NCBI GenBank assembly: GCA_028820935.1
Contig: JAPPHZ010000031.1
Location: 1-64,000 of the forward strand
Direction of reading: 5' to 3'
Origin: a bacterium
Lineage (GTDB): Bacteria; Actinomycetota; Acidimicrobiia; Spongiisociales; Spongiisociaceae
DNA: 64,000 bases
In this document: one piece after another, positions 51,719 to 59,873 of the stretch
Numbering within the stretch: the first letter of the stretch is position 1
Layout: the number at the start of each line of letters is the position of its first letter
Position numbers and translations under genes: made by a program
Notes under the pieces: model-generated
Told to the model about the DNA's origin: nothing
The model's input: the letters and a program-made list of their open reading frames with translations, nothing else
Databases searched by the model: none

Positions 51719-52213
51719 TTCGCCCTCCCCCTATCGATGTCGGGTAGGGGACCAGAATATCACGGACACTCTACGGTGCCTAGGAGGGTGCTGAGCTAGT
51801 GCGGGGCTTGGCGGCTTGGTGGTTGGGTGTCCTGGTGGTGTCGGGTCGTGTTGTCGCCGGGGTGGCCGACTTTTCGGTGTTCGGGGGTGTCGCAGCAATG
51901 GGCGAAGCTGGCCCGGCGGCCGACCGTCGACATGGTGCGGTCCCGGGCCACCGGCCGTGCTGGCCGCCGGCGTCCTACCGGTCAGGGGTCGGCTTCCACG
52001 TCTCGTCCCGTGACCACACCCAACAGGCCCGCAGCGTCCGCCTGGCCTTGGTCCGGTTCCAGGCGCCGTCGCACCGGCCTCATCAGGTGTCGTGGTCGCT
52101 CAGGGCCAAGTGAATAGAGGGTGAAGAGGGGACAAAATACCCGGTTTCTCCGACGGCGGGTGCTCCCGTCAAATAGGCTTCCACGGGAAGCGCTAGACGG
52201 GAGGCGATAGAGC
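51719..52213. other. Non-coding gap with a repeat end
   Basis: About 495 bases without a supported gene. It holds AGGAGGGTGCTGA at 51782-51794, identical to the left end of the element at 25115, and then a strongly strand-biased G/T-rich stretch (about 51800-51900) that may be decayed mobile DNA. The last 65 bases form the structured leader of the ECF operon. Confidence 0.5.
52152..52204 (+). promoter_or_regulatory. Structured leader that can hide the ECF Shine-Dalgarno
   Basis: CTCCCGTC (52163-52170) is perfectly complementary to GACGGGAG (52196-52203), which contains the Shine-Dalgarno of the S-component gene. Between them GCTTCC/GGAAGC (52177-52191) forms an inner hairpin with a 3-base loop. 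GACGG at 52152-52156 can instead pair with CCGTC at 52166-52170 and free the Shine-Dalgarno. Two exclusive folds suggest translational control, possibly by ligand. Confidence 0.5.
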
Positions 52214-52816
52214 ATGAGCGCGATCAAAGACGGTCTCCGATTCAAGACAGCTTTCACGACAACGGCATGGGTACTCATCCCGGTGGCTATCGGGATCAAC
52301 CTCATCGGAAGGTTCTTCACCCAGACCTTGAACCTGCCTTTGTTCCTCGACACCATCGGCACCACCATGGCAGCCTTCCTGGCAGGGCCGTGGGTAGCGG
52401 CGGTCGCCGGAGTGCTCACGAACCTGGTGATCGGACTCACGCTCGAGGCGACTTCGATCCCCTTCGGGATCGTGAACGCGGCCATCGGAATCGTGGCCGG
52501 CGTTATGGCGGCACATGGCTTCCTTCGCTCTACGGGCAAGATCATCGTGATGATGCTCTGCCTGACCGCCATCACCATCATCACCGCCATGCCCCTCGTG
52601 GTTCTCGTGTTCGAAGGCGTTTCAGGATCCGGCGTCGATGCCGTTACCGGCTTCTTCGCGGCTTCCGGGAGGAACATGGTCGAGTCGGTGCTCGGTCAGC
52701 AATTGCTCACGACACCGGGCGACAAGGTGCTGACAGTGCTCCTGGCATTCGCTCTGATCAAGGGCGTCCCCCAGCGCTACCGGCCACCGTTCGGCCGAGA
52801 GGTCATACCGTTCTGA
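52214..52816 (+). CDS. ECF transporter S component (substrate-binding membrane protein)
   Basis: 200 residues, mostly hydrophobic with five or six helices, in the first position of an ECF (energy-coupling factor) operon. LPLFLDTIGTTMAAFLAGPWVAAVAGVLTN (given here as a region, residues about 42-72) is characteristic of S proteins that bind vitamins or nucleobases. Specificity is unknown; a uridine-phosphorylase-like gene in the same operon favours a nucleoside. GGGAGG lies eight bases before the ATG within a regulatory leader. Confidence 0.8.
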   Translation: MSAIKDGLRFKTAFTTTAWVLIPVAIGINLIGRFFTQTLNLPLFLDTIGTTMAAFLAGPWVAAVAGVLTNLVIGLTLEATSIPFGIVNAAIGIVAGVMAAHGFLRSTGKIIVMMLCLTAITIITAMPLVVLVFEGVSGSGVDAVTGFFAASGRNMVESVLGQQLLTTPGDKVLTVLLAFALIKGVPQRYRPPFGREVIPF

Positions 52817-52821
52817 CCCGC

Positions 52822-52925
52822 TAGTGGTCTGCCTGTGATGCATCGGCGTCACTCGGGGCGGAACGCCGCGAGTGACGCCGATGGCCAGTAGAGCACGCCG
52901 AGTTGTCCTTGCAGACGGGCCGCTA
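52822..52925. mobile_element. Second copy of the AGTGGTCTG element, with a 15-bp inner stem
   Basis: Left end TAGTGGTCTGCCTGTG (52822-52837); right end is a decayed GCAGACGGGCCGCTA. Inside, CATCGGCGTCACTCG (52841-52855) pairs perfectly with CGAGTGACGCCGATG (52869-52883). GGAACGC, CCGATGGCC and AGAGCACGCC are shared with the 24888 copy. It lies between the S and T genes, and the possible T start at 52903 is inside it. Confidence 0.55.
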
Positions 52926-53739
52926 CGACGACACTGACACGGGTGTAGTGGAAGCCGATACGGCCACCTGGTCCCCGGCTCGGGTCGCCGAGCTATACGA
53001 GATCGGGAACACCTGGCTTCACCGGGCGCATCCCCTGACCAAGCTGGCCGCGGTGCTTCCACTGTCGGTGGCAGGTTTTGCCGGGGACACCGTACTGGTA
53101 CCGGCCATCCTCCTGGCGGCGGCGGTGCTGACCCTGGTCGTGTCCCGCCTCGGCATCATCGCCCTCAAGTCCCTCCGGCTGATGGCGCCCATGACGTTCG
53201 CCCTGGTCGTGATCCATGGGATAGTCCGCCCGTACGACACGGAGCCTCTTGTGGCTTGGGGCCCCATCTCGGTCAACGCCGGCGGCCTTGCCCTTGCCGG
53301 GACGACCGCGGCGCGGATAGCAGTGTTCGTCATCGCAGTGACCGCCGCTATGGCGACCGTCCACCCCAAGATCTTCGCCACCGCTCTCATCCAGCGAGGC
53401 GTGTCGCACAAGCTGGCCTACGCCTACCTGGCGGGAGCCGAGTTGATCCCGGAGATGAGGCTTCGGGCCACACAGATTCTCGAGGCTCAGCAGTCCCGCG
53501 GCTTCGACACGAAGGGGAGCCTGCCAAGGCGCCTCAGGACTCTGTTCGCATTGCTCAAACCGCTGCTGGTGAGTTCGCTGATCGGGGTCGAGATGAGGAC
53601 GCTCGCCCTGGAGTCCCGCGGGTTCTCCCTGCCCGGCCGGCGGACCGCTGCGGTCGCGGTCCGGGAGAGGGGAAGGCTGCTCCAGAGGAGCCTGCTCCTG
53701 GCCTCGATCCCTCTGCTCGTCCTGGCGGTCATCTGGTGA
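52903..53739 (+). CDS. ecfT: ECF transporter T component
   Basis: Up to 278 residues, CbiQ/EcfT family. After a polar N-terminus come hydrophobic helices, and the cytoplasmic coupling motifs Ala/Ser-Arg-Gly occur as QQSRGFDTKG and LESRGFSLPG, which dock with the ATPases. The 5' end is uncertain: TTG 52903 is inside the repeat element and GTG 52948 is an alternative; neither has a clear Shine-Dalgarno. The stop overlaps the first ATPase start by GTGA. Confidence 0.83.
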   Translation: MSLQTGRYDDTDTGVVEADTATWSPARVAELYEIGNTWLHRAHPLTKLAAVLPLSVAGFAGDTVLVPAILLAAAVLTLVVSRLGIIALKSLRLMAPMTFALVVIHGIVRPYDTEPLVAWGPISVNAGGLALAGTTAARIAVFVIAVTAAMATVHPKIFATALIQRGVSHKLAYAYLAGAELIPEMRLRATQILEAQQSRGFDTKGSLPRRLRTLFALLKPLLVSSLIGVEMRTLALESRGFSLPGRRTAAVAVRERGRLLQRSLLLASIPLLVLAVIW

Positions 53740-54644
53740 GCGGCGCCGGCCTGCCGGAATCCGCGAGCCTGACCGCCTCCACCTTCGCCTCCTTCGAGGA
53801 GGTCACCTTCACCTACGACACCGCCTCCGAGCCAACACTGACGAGGTTGACTCTCGGACTGCGTGCTGATCAGCTCACGCTGATCTCCGGGCCGTCCGGA
53901 GGTGGCAAGTCGACGCTGGCCCGGGTTGTGGCCGGGTTCATCCCGCGACCGCTCGGAGGGAATTTCGAGGGTACGGCACAGGTGCTGGGGCATGATGTGG
54001 AGAGCGCTCCACCACACGCGCTTACCGAGTCGGTCGGTGTCGTGTTCGACAACCCGTTCGATCAACTCACCGCCGCCACGAGCACGGCGTTCGACGAGGT
54101 CGCCTACGCCTTGGAGAACGAGGGCCTCCCGCCGGACGAGATCGTGGCAAGAGCACTGGAGGCCCTGGAGAGCGTGGGACTGGCCGAGATGACCGGTCGG
54201 CACCCCCGCCGCCTGTCGGGTGGCCAATCACAGCGGCTGGCCATTGCCTGCGCATTGGCCCAGAGGAAGCCGATCCTGGTTCTTGACGACCCGACTTCCC
54301 AACTCGATCCCACCGGTAGGGAGGAGGTCGTCTCGCTGGTCAGGACGCTCCGGGATGCGGGCACCACAGTCGTCCTGGTGGCGCAGGACCTGGGCCACTG
54401 GCTCGAGATGGCGGATCGGCTGGTCATCCTGGATGAAGGTCGGGTGACCGCCGACGGGCATCCGGCAACGCTGCTGGCCGACCCTCACCTCCTCGAGGGA
54501 ACGATCCTGGTTCCCCGCTGCGTCGCCGTCTGGGCCGACCTGCGCCGGCGCGGGATCGCCCTGGGCGACACTCCCCCGCTGACCACCGACCAACTGGTCA
54601 GCTCCCTTCGGAGCCTTGGTAGGGAGCGGGAGCCGACTCCGTGA
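53736..54644 (+). CDS. ecfA1: ECF transporter ATPase, first subunit
   Basis: 302 residues from the GTG at 53736 overlapping the T stop. Walker A GPSGGGKS is at 52-59, Q-loop FDNPFDQL near 104-111, signature LSGGQ at 160-164 and Walker B ILVLDDP with Asp185 where the catalytic Glu normally stands. A longer open frame from 53256 lies within the T gene and is rejected. Overlaps the second ATPase by 4 bases. Confidence 0.87.
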   Translation: MSGAGLPESASLTASTFASFEEVTFTYDTASEPTLTRLTLGLRADQLTLISGPSGGGKSTLARVVAGFIPRPLGGNFEGTAQVLGHDVESAPPHALTESVGVVFDNPFDQLTAATSTAFDEVAYALENEGLPPDEIVARALEALESVGLAEMTGRHPRRLSGGQSQRLAIACALAQRKPILVLDDPTSQLDPTGREEVVSLVRTLRDAGTTVVLVAQDLGHWLEMADRLVILDEGRVTADGHPATLLADPHLLEGTILVPRCVAVWADLRRRGIALGDTPPLTTDQLVSSLRSLGREREPTP

Positions 54645-55450
54645 TCCACCTGAGCGAAGTCCGGTACACGTACCCGAAGGGAGGAGCAGAGGCGATCCGG
54701 GGAATCAGCCTGGACGTGTCCATGGGCGAGACCCTGTTCGTCCTGGGCCATAACGGGGCCGGCAAGTCGACGATGCTCCGCTTGTTCAACGGGCTGCTCA
54801 AGCCCGGTTCGGGGACGGTCACGGTCGACGGCACCGACACGAGGGAGGTGAGGCCCGCCCAACTCTCGCGAACCGTGGGGCTGGTGTTCCAGAATCCTGA
54901 CGCGCAGTTGTTCCGGGACCGGGTCTCCGAAGAGGTGTCCTTCGGCGCCGAGAACGGCTCGGGAGATGACGACGCTACCGAGCGCCACGAGCGAGCGATG
55001 GCCCTGCTCGACCTCGAGTCGGTCGCGGACCACAACCCCTACGACCTGACGCTCTCGTGGCGAAAGCGGGTTGCCATCGCGTCCGTGGTGGCCATGGGGA
55101 CTCCCATCCTGGTGCTCGACGAACCCACCGGCGGGCAGGACGCAGACGGGACCCGTGTCCTCACCGACCTCATCTCCGACACGCGCCGCCGCGGCCACGG
55201 CTGCGTCGTGGTCACCCATGATGTGGATCTGGCTTTCGACTGCGCCGACCGGGTCGTGGTGCTCCGGGACGGCAAGATCCACCTGGAGGGCAGTCCGATG
55301 TCGGTGCTCGGGGACCCGCTCCTGTCCAGAGCCGGGGTGGAGCCCTCCACCATGCATCAGATCTCCGGTGGCATCGGGTTGGACCCGCCGGCGCGCGGGG
55401 TTGATGAACTGGAAGAATATCTCGAAGGCGCAGGAGGTCGGACCCCATGA
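54641..55450 (+). CDS. ecfA2: ECF transporter ATPase, second subunit
   Basis: 269 residues from GTG 54641. Walker A GHNGAGKS at 36-43, Q-loop FQNPDAQLF, Walker B ILVLDEP with intact Glu161. The signature loop reads LSWRK (138-142) instead of LSGGQ, while the following VAIASVVAM is conserved, so the defect is confined to the motif. It must pair with the first ATPase to give one canonical and one degenerate nucleotide site. Overlaps the phosphorylase start by ATGA. Confidence 0.87.
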   Translation: MIHLSEVRYTYPKGGAEAIRGISLDVSMGETLFVLGHNGAGKSTMLRLFNGLLKPGSGTVTVDGTDTREVRPAQLSRTVGLVFQNPDAQLFRDRVSEEVSFGAENGSGDDDATERHERAMALLDLESVADHNPYDLTLSWRKRVAIASVVAMGTPILVLDEPTGGQDADGTRVLTDLISDTRRRGHGCVVVTHDVDLAFDCADRVVVLRDGKIHLEGSPMSVLGDPLLSRAGVEPSTMHQISGGIGLDPPARGVDELEEYLEGAGGRTP

Positions 55451-56238
55451 AGCATGATCCGCTGAGCACCGACAGGTCCCAGCACCACATCCGTTGCCTG
55501 CCCGGTGACGTCGCCGAACGGGTACTCCTGCCGGGCGATCCCAAGCGAGCCGAGTTGATCGCGGGCCTTCTCGACGATGCCCGCCACGTCGCCACCAATC
55601 GAGAGTACACCACCTACACCGGGACCTACCGGGGCATGCCGGTGTCCGTCACGTCTACCGGTATCGGCTGCCCGTCTGCGGCCATCGCGATCGAAGAACT
55701 CACCAGCGTGGGCGCCAAGACCCTCATACGAACCGGGACCAGCGGGTCGATGAGTCCCGACGTGGGGCCGGGTGAGGTGATCGTCGGTACGGCCGCGATC
55801 CGGGAAGAAGGAACCGGAACGTCCTACCTCCCGATCGAGTTCCCGGCCGTGGCCGACCTCGACCTGACCTACTGCCTGCGGGCGGCGGCCGAGACGCTGG
55901 GCCTGCCGGTTCGGGTGGGGGTGCTCCACTCGAAGGATTCCTTCTACTCCCACCGCGATCCTGACCGGCTCCCGGTGGCCCGGGAGATGCGGGGCAAGCG
56001 GGCGGCCTGGAAGGCGGGTGGCGCGCTAGCTTCGGAGATGGAAAGCTCCACCCTGTTCGTTCTCGGGTCCATGCTCCGGGTCAGGACCGGATCCATCTGC
56101 CTGGTGGCTAGCTCCCATGACGCTTCCACCCGGCTGACGCCGGAAGAATCGGAGCGCCTGGTCGAGAGGGTGGTGACCGCCGCGCTCGACGCTCTGGTTC
56201 TCGACCGATCGAACGCCACGGGAGGCAGCACTCGATGA
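55447..56238 (+). CDS. Nucleoside phosphorylase, uridine-phosphorylase-like
   Basis: 263 residues of the PNP/UDP family. RVLLPGDPKRAELIA at the start, phosphate-contact RTGTSGSM, and ALASEMESSTLFVLG, the Glu-Met-Glu ribose-binding motif, are clear. The pattern is nearer uridine phosphorylase than trimeric purine enzymes. It would split an imported nucleoside into base and ribose-1-phosphate. Overlap with both ECF and downstream hydrolase genes ties transport to cleavage. Confidence 0.85.
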   Translation: MKHDPLSTDRSQHHIRCLPGDVAERVLLPGDPKRAELIAGLLDDARHVATNREYTTYTGTYRGMPVSVTSTGIGCPSAAIAIEELTSVGAKTLIRTGTSGSMSPDVGPGEVIVGTAAIREEGTGTSYLPIEFPAVADLDLTYCLRAAAETLGLPVRVGVLHSKDSFYSHRDPDRLPVAREMRGKRAAWKAGGALASEMESSTLFVLGSMLRVRTGSICLVASSHDASTRLTPEESERLVERVVTAALDALVLDRSNATGGSTR

Positions 56239-57239
56239 CCACACGAATCGACGTCCACACCCACTTCTACCCCACGTCCTACCTGGCCGGCCTGGAGAAG
56301 CGACGTGAAATGCCGCGCGTCTACCGGGACGGCGAGGTCCGGCGTTTCGTGATCTTCCCGGAGGAGGAAGCCGACCCGCGCATCGGTCGCCCCATCGAGG
56401 ACGGCTGGTGGACGATCCCCGGCAAAGTCGGCTTCATGGACGAGAACGCCATCTCACGATCGGTCATCTCGCTCGGCAACCCCTGGATGGAGCCCTTCGA
56501 GGGACAGCACGGAGTCGAGCTCACGAGGGTGGTCAACGACGAGTTGGGCACGCTGGAGGAGAAGACGGAGGGCCGGCTGGTCGGCCTGGGCGCCCTTCCC
56601 GCCACCGGTGTCCCGGAGGTGTTGAACGAGATCGAGGCCATAGACGCCCACCCCAGCCTGCGCGGGATCGTGACGGGCCCGAGGATCGCCCACTTCCGGC
56701 TTGACGACCCGGAACTGGAACCGGTCTGGGCGGCACTCGAGTCCCGGCAACTCCCCTTGCTGCTCCACCCCCAGGACGGCATCGCCCTCGACCTCCTGGA
56801 GGGCTACGGACACGTGCTACCCGTCGGCGTGGGCTTCCCGATGGAGACCACCGCGGTGGTGAGCCGGCTCGTGTTCGGCGGCGTGCTCTACAACCACCCC
56901 GATCTCAAGATCATCGTCTCCCATGGTGGTGGAACGCTGTCGGCCCTGGTAGGCCGCCTCGACGCCGCCTGGCGATCGGACGAGATCGGCCGGACCAGAC
57001 TTCCGGAACTCCCGTCCAAGTCAATCGCCCGCCTATACATCGACGCCATCACGTACGCCGCCGGCCCGTTCCAGGCTTCGATTGCCATGGTCGGGAGCGA
57101 CCGGGTCATGTTCGGCACCGATCACCCCTTCTCGATCGAGGATGCCGGCGCCACGATGGACGCCATGGAAACAGTCGACGGCACGACCCGCCACTCGATC
57201 TTCGCCGGCAATGCCTCGGCTCTCTTCGCCCTGACCTGA
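56235..57239 (+). CDS. ACMSD-like amidohydrolase/decarboxylase
   Basis: 334 residues of the amidohydrolase_2 family. H-x-H in IDVHTHFYP near residue 7, a His in LLLHPQDG, ILVSHGG-like IIVSHGGG and the Asp in MFGTDHPFS are the metal and catalytic residues. Relatives decarboxylate or hydrolyse aromatic or 5-carboxy-pyrimidine acids (ACMSD, iso-orotate decarboxylase), which would suit a pyrimidine released by the phosphorylase. Last gene of the ECF operon. Confidence 0.83.
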   Translation: MTTRIDVHTHFYPTSYLAGLEKRREMPRVYRDGEVRRFVIFPEEEADPRIGRPIEDGWWTIPGKVGFMDENAISRSVISLGNPWMEPFEGQHGVELTRVVNDELGTLEEKTEGRLVGLGALPATGVPEVLNEIEAIDAHPSLRGIVTGPRIAHFRLDDPELEPVWAALESRQLPLLLHPQDGIALDLLEGYGHVLPVGVGFPMETTAVVSRLVFGGVLYNHPDLKIIVSHGGGTLSALVGRLDAAWRSDEIGRTRLPELPSKSIARLYIDAITYAAGPFQASIAMVGSDRVMFGTDHPFSIEDAGATMDAMETVDGTTRHSIFAGNASALFALT

Positions 57240-57310
57240 GGATCGAAGCAAGTTCCAATCGGGCACCTAACCTACCCTCGGCATGCTTCGAAGACTTGGC
57301 CGGGTTCAGG

Positions 57311-58627
57311 TCAGCTTCTCGCCCTGGCTGGTGCCCGCTTATTGCGACTCTTGGATGCCCGCCGTTTGCGGTTGCTGCGCGGGTGCCGAGACCGGCTCTT
57401 GCTGGTCGGACGTCCCGGACCTCCGTGTTGCCTCCTGCGGGCCGTGGGTTGCCGGCTCGGATCGACGGGGGCCCTGCGGGGTTTGCGACGGCGGACCTTT
57501 CCGTCGAGCGGCTGGATGGCGGTGAGGTCCACATCGGTGACCGGCTGCCGCAGTCCCAGCCGGCGTTGCATGTGTCGGAGTTCTCTGACCTGATCGGGTG
57601 GGACGAGCGAGACCACGACGCCGTCCTTGCCGGCTCGGGCGGTGCGGCCTGACCTGTGGAGGTAGGCCTTGTGATCGGCGGGAAGGTCGTAGTGGATGAT
57701 GGCGCTGACATCCTCGACATGGATTCCTCGTGCGACCACATCGGTGGCGATCAACGCCTGCACCCTGCCGGAGGCGAAATCCTTCAGCGCCCTGGTGCGT
57801 TGGTTCTGGTTCCGCCCGCCGTGGATCGCCGCGGTCAGGATGCCTGTCCGACTGAGTTGACGGGCTACCCGATCAGAGCCGCGGCGGGTTCGGCAAAAGA
57901 CGATCGTGGGTCCCGCAGCATCGATCGTGCGGGCACTGACCTCGATTCGCTTCGTCCTTTCCACGTGCCAGAACACATGGTCCGCATCGACGACGTCGGG
58001 AGTCCCCTGTCCGATTTCGTGCCGTACAGGGCGGTGCTGGTAGTCGCGGGTGAGTGAGGCGACTTCGCTGTCCAGCGTGGCGGAGAACAACATCGTCTGG
58101 CGCTTGGCCGCGGTCTGGTCGAGCAAGCGCCGAACAGCGGGGATGAACCCCATATCGGCCATGCGGTCGGCCTCGTCTATGACGATGATCTCGACCGCGG
58201 AGAGCTCGGCCACACCTTGATGGATCAGGTCTTCGAGGCGCCCGGGGCACGCCACCAGTATGTCGACGCCGCCGCGTAGAGCCATGATCTGGGGGCCGTA
58301 GCCCACGCCGCCGTAGACGACTGCCACGCGGACCTTTCCTGAGAAGGAACGAAGCTCGGTTGCGATCTGATCGGCGAGTTCGCGGGTCGGGGCCAGTACG
58401 AGCCCTCTAGGCCTGCGCGGTGCGGCACGGCCTACTCTGGCCACGAGGGGAATCCCGAAGGCCAGAGTCTTGCCCGAGCCGGTGGGAGCGCGGCCGCACA
58501 CGTCGCGGCCCGTCATTGCGTCGGCCAGAGTGGCTGTCTGGATCTCGAACGGTCGGGTGATACCGCGCCGAGCAAGAGCCTGGCCTATGGGTTTGGGTAC
58601 GCCCAGTTGGGCGAATGTGGGGGGCAT
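57311..58627 (-). CDS. DEAD-box RNA helicase
   Basis: 438 residues. Q-motif FEIQTATL, Walker A APTGSGKT, PTRELADQ, DEAD as VIDEADRMADMGF, SAT in FSATLD, and HRSGRTARAG are in order. A tail of about 60 Arg/Lys/Ser-rich residues after 375 likely binds RNA nonspecifically. AAGGAG lies four bases before the ATG. Such helicases act in cold adaptation and ribosome assembly; a long leader (58628-58900) with hairpins precedes it. Confidence 0.92.
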   Translation of the reverse strand: MPPTFAQLGVPKPIGQALARRGITRPFEIQTATLADAMTGRDVCGRAPTGSGKTLAFGIPLVARVGRAAPRRPRGLVLAPTRELADQIATELRSFSGKVRVAVVYGGVGYGPQIMALRGGVDILVACPGRLEDLIHQGVAELSAVEIIVIDEADRMADMGFIPAVRRLLDQTAAKRQTMLFSATLDSEVASLTRDYQHRPVRHEIGQGTPDVVDADHVFWHVERTKRIEVSARTIDAAGPTIVFCRTRRGSDRVARQLSRTGILTAAIHGGRNQNQRTRALKDFASGRVQALIATDVVARGIHVEDVSAIIHYDLPADHKAYLHRSGRTARAGKDGVVVSLVPPDQVRELRHMQRRLGLRQPVTDVDLTAIQPLDGKVRRRKPRRAPVDPSRQPTARRRQHGGPGRPTSKSRSRHPRSNRKRRASKSRNKRAPARARS

Positions 58628-59029
58628 TGGTCTCCTTGACCCGCGTGACGCGGGCTTCTCATGGGTTCGGTGGCGCCTCGATGGGGCGATGCCTCGAAAG
58701 GGCGGTAAAGAAGAGCGGTCTTCTCAGGATTGGTTCACGATGACTGGAAGAACCAAGACCCGTCTGCGAACCCACCAACCGGCCTAGTAGCCGGATCGCG
58801 AACGAGAGTACCACATCTGGCGGCGCGATCCCGACTGCGATGACCACCGGACGGGGGAGCATCGAGTTGCCTCGCTCTTGACGGAATGAGCGTTGTGGCG
58901 ACGTCACCCTCGCCCGGTCCTCGGCAGAGCGTCCTGCGCAACGCCTGCCGAGCGTGGGAGAGTGCGAACTCCATCCGTTCCTACCGGCCTCCTAGGATCG
59001 GCCTCGGCACGGGCAATAAGGTGTTCACC
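58628..59029. other. 402-base divergent gap with hairpins
   Basis: No supported gene. CCCGCG/CGCGGG (58640-58654) sits just upstream of the helicase Shine-Dalgarno on the minus strand, and CGCTC/GAGCG arms lie near 58875-58895. It probably contains the helicase leader and the SDR promoter. Confidence 0.45.
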
Positions 59030-59830
59030 ATGATCGAAGAGCGATTCTCCATGGCCGGGCGTAGGGCCGTCGTGACCGGTGGGGGTGGGGGGTTCGGTCG
59101 GGCCTTCTGCCGGATCCTGGCCGAGGCGGGGGCCGAGGTCATCCCGGTGGACATCGATCCGGCCGCCGCCGCGGAAACCGCTGCTCTGGTAACCGGGAAC
59201 GGCGGTCAGGGATGGGCGATCGAATGCGACGTGGCGGATGCGACCGCTGTCGAATCGATGGCCGAGCGGCTGGCGGACACCGGCTCGGGCGTGGACGTGC
59301 TGATCAACAACGCCGGCAACTCCCCGCCGTCGCGGCGGGTGGCCGACATCCCGGTCCAGGAATGGGATGACGTGATAGCGGTCAACCTTCGCAGCGCGTT
59401 CCTCTGCACCAGAGCCCTGATACCCGCGATGCTGACCACGGACAACCCGTCCATCGTGAACATCGCCTCGGTGCTCGGGATGCGGGGCTTCCATCCGGAC
59501 GTCATCTCCCAGGCCGGATACGCCGCCTCCAAGGCAGGCATGATCGGACTAACCCTCCAGACTGCGGCCGACTACGGGGAGTTCGGGTTGCGCGCCAACG
59601 CGGTAGCCCCCGGCTGGCACCTGGGCACCAACCTGAGCAAGCGGGCCGGTAACTTCGCTACCCCCGAGCAGGAGGCGAGCCTCCAACGGACCATCCACGA
59701 GCGGATACCGCTCCGGCGAGCCTCCACCGCCGAGGAGCTCGCTCCCCTGGTCCTTTACCTGGCCAGCGACGCCTCCCGGTTCGTGAGCGGGGCGGTCATG
59801 ACCCACGACGGCGGCTGGACGGCCATCTAG
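59030..59830 (+). CDS. SDR-family oxidoreductase
   Basis: 266-residue classical SDR: cofactor motif GGGGGFGRAF, Asp in IPVDIDP favouring NAD, NNAGN, and catalytic YAASK. ATG 59030 follows AAGG by eight bases; a longer frame from 58886 has no Shine-Dalgarno. The C-terminal FVSGAVMTHDGGW is typical. Not closely similar to the two SDRs at 11-14 kb. Substrate unknown. Confidence 0.86.
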   Translation: MIEERFSMAGRRAVVTGGGGGFGRAFCRILAEAGAEVIPVDIDPAAAAETAALVTGNGGQGWAIECDVADATAVESMAERLADTGSGVDVLINNAGNSPPSRRVADIPVQEWDDVIAVNLRSAFLCTRALIPAMLTTDNPSIVNIASVLGMRGFHPDVISQAGYAASKAGMIGLTLQTAADYGEFGLRANAVAPGWHLGTNLSKRAGNFATPEQEASLQRTIHERIPLRRASTAEELAPLVLYLASDASRFVSGAVMTHDGGWTAI

Positions 59831-59873
59831 CACCGCCCCTGGGGACTACCGCTAAGCGGTAACATCCGGCATC

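Noticed and set aside
51799-52113. 104-codon plus-strand open frame in the gap before the ECF operon
   Set aside because: Low-complexity Gly/Val and Arg/His-rich translation with overlapping alternatives in the other frames; no ribosome site or family match. Possibly decayed mobile DNA.
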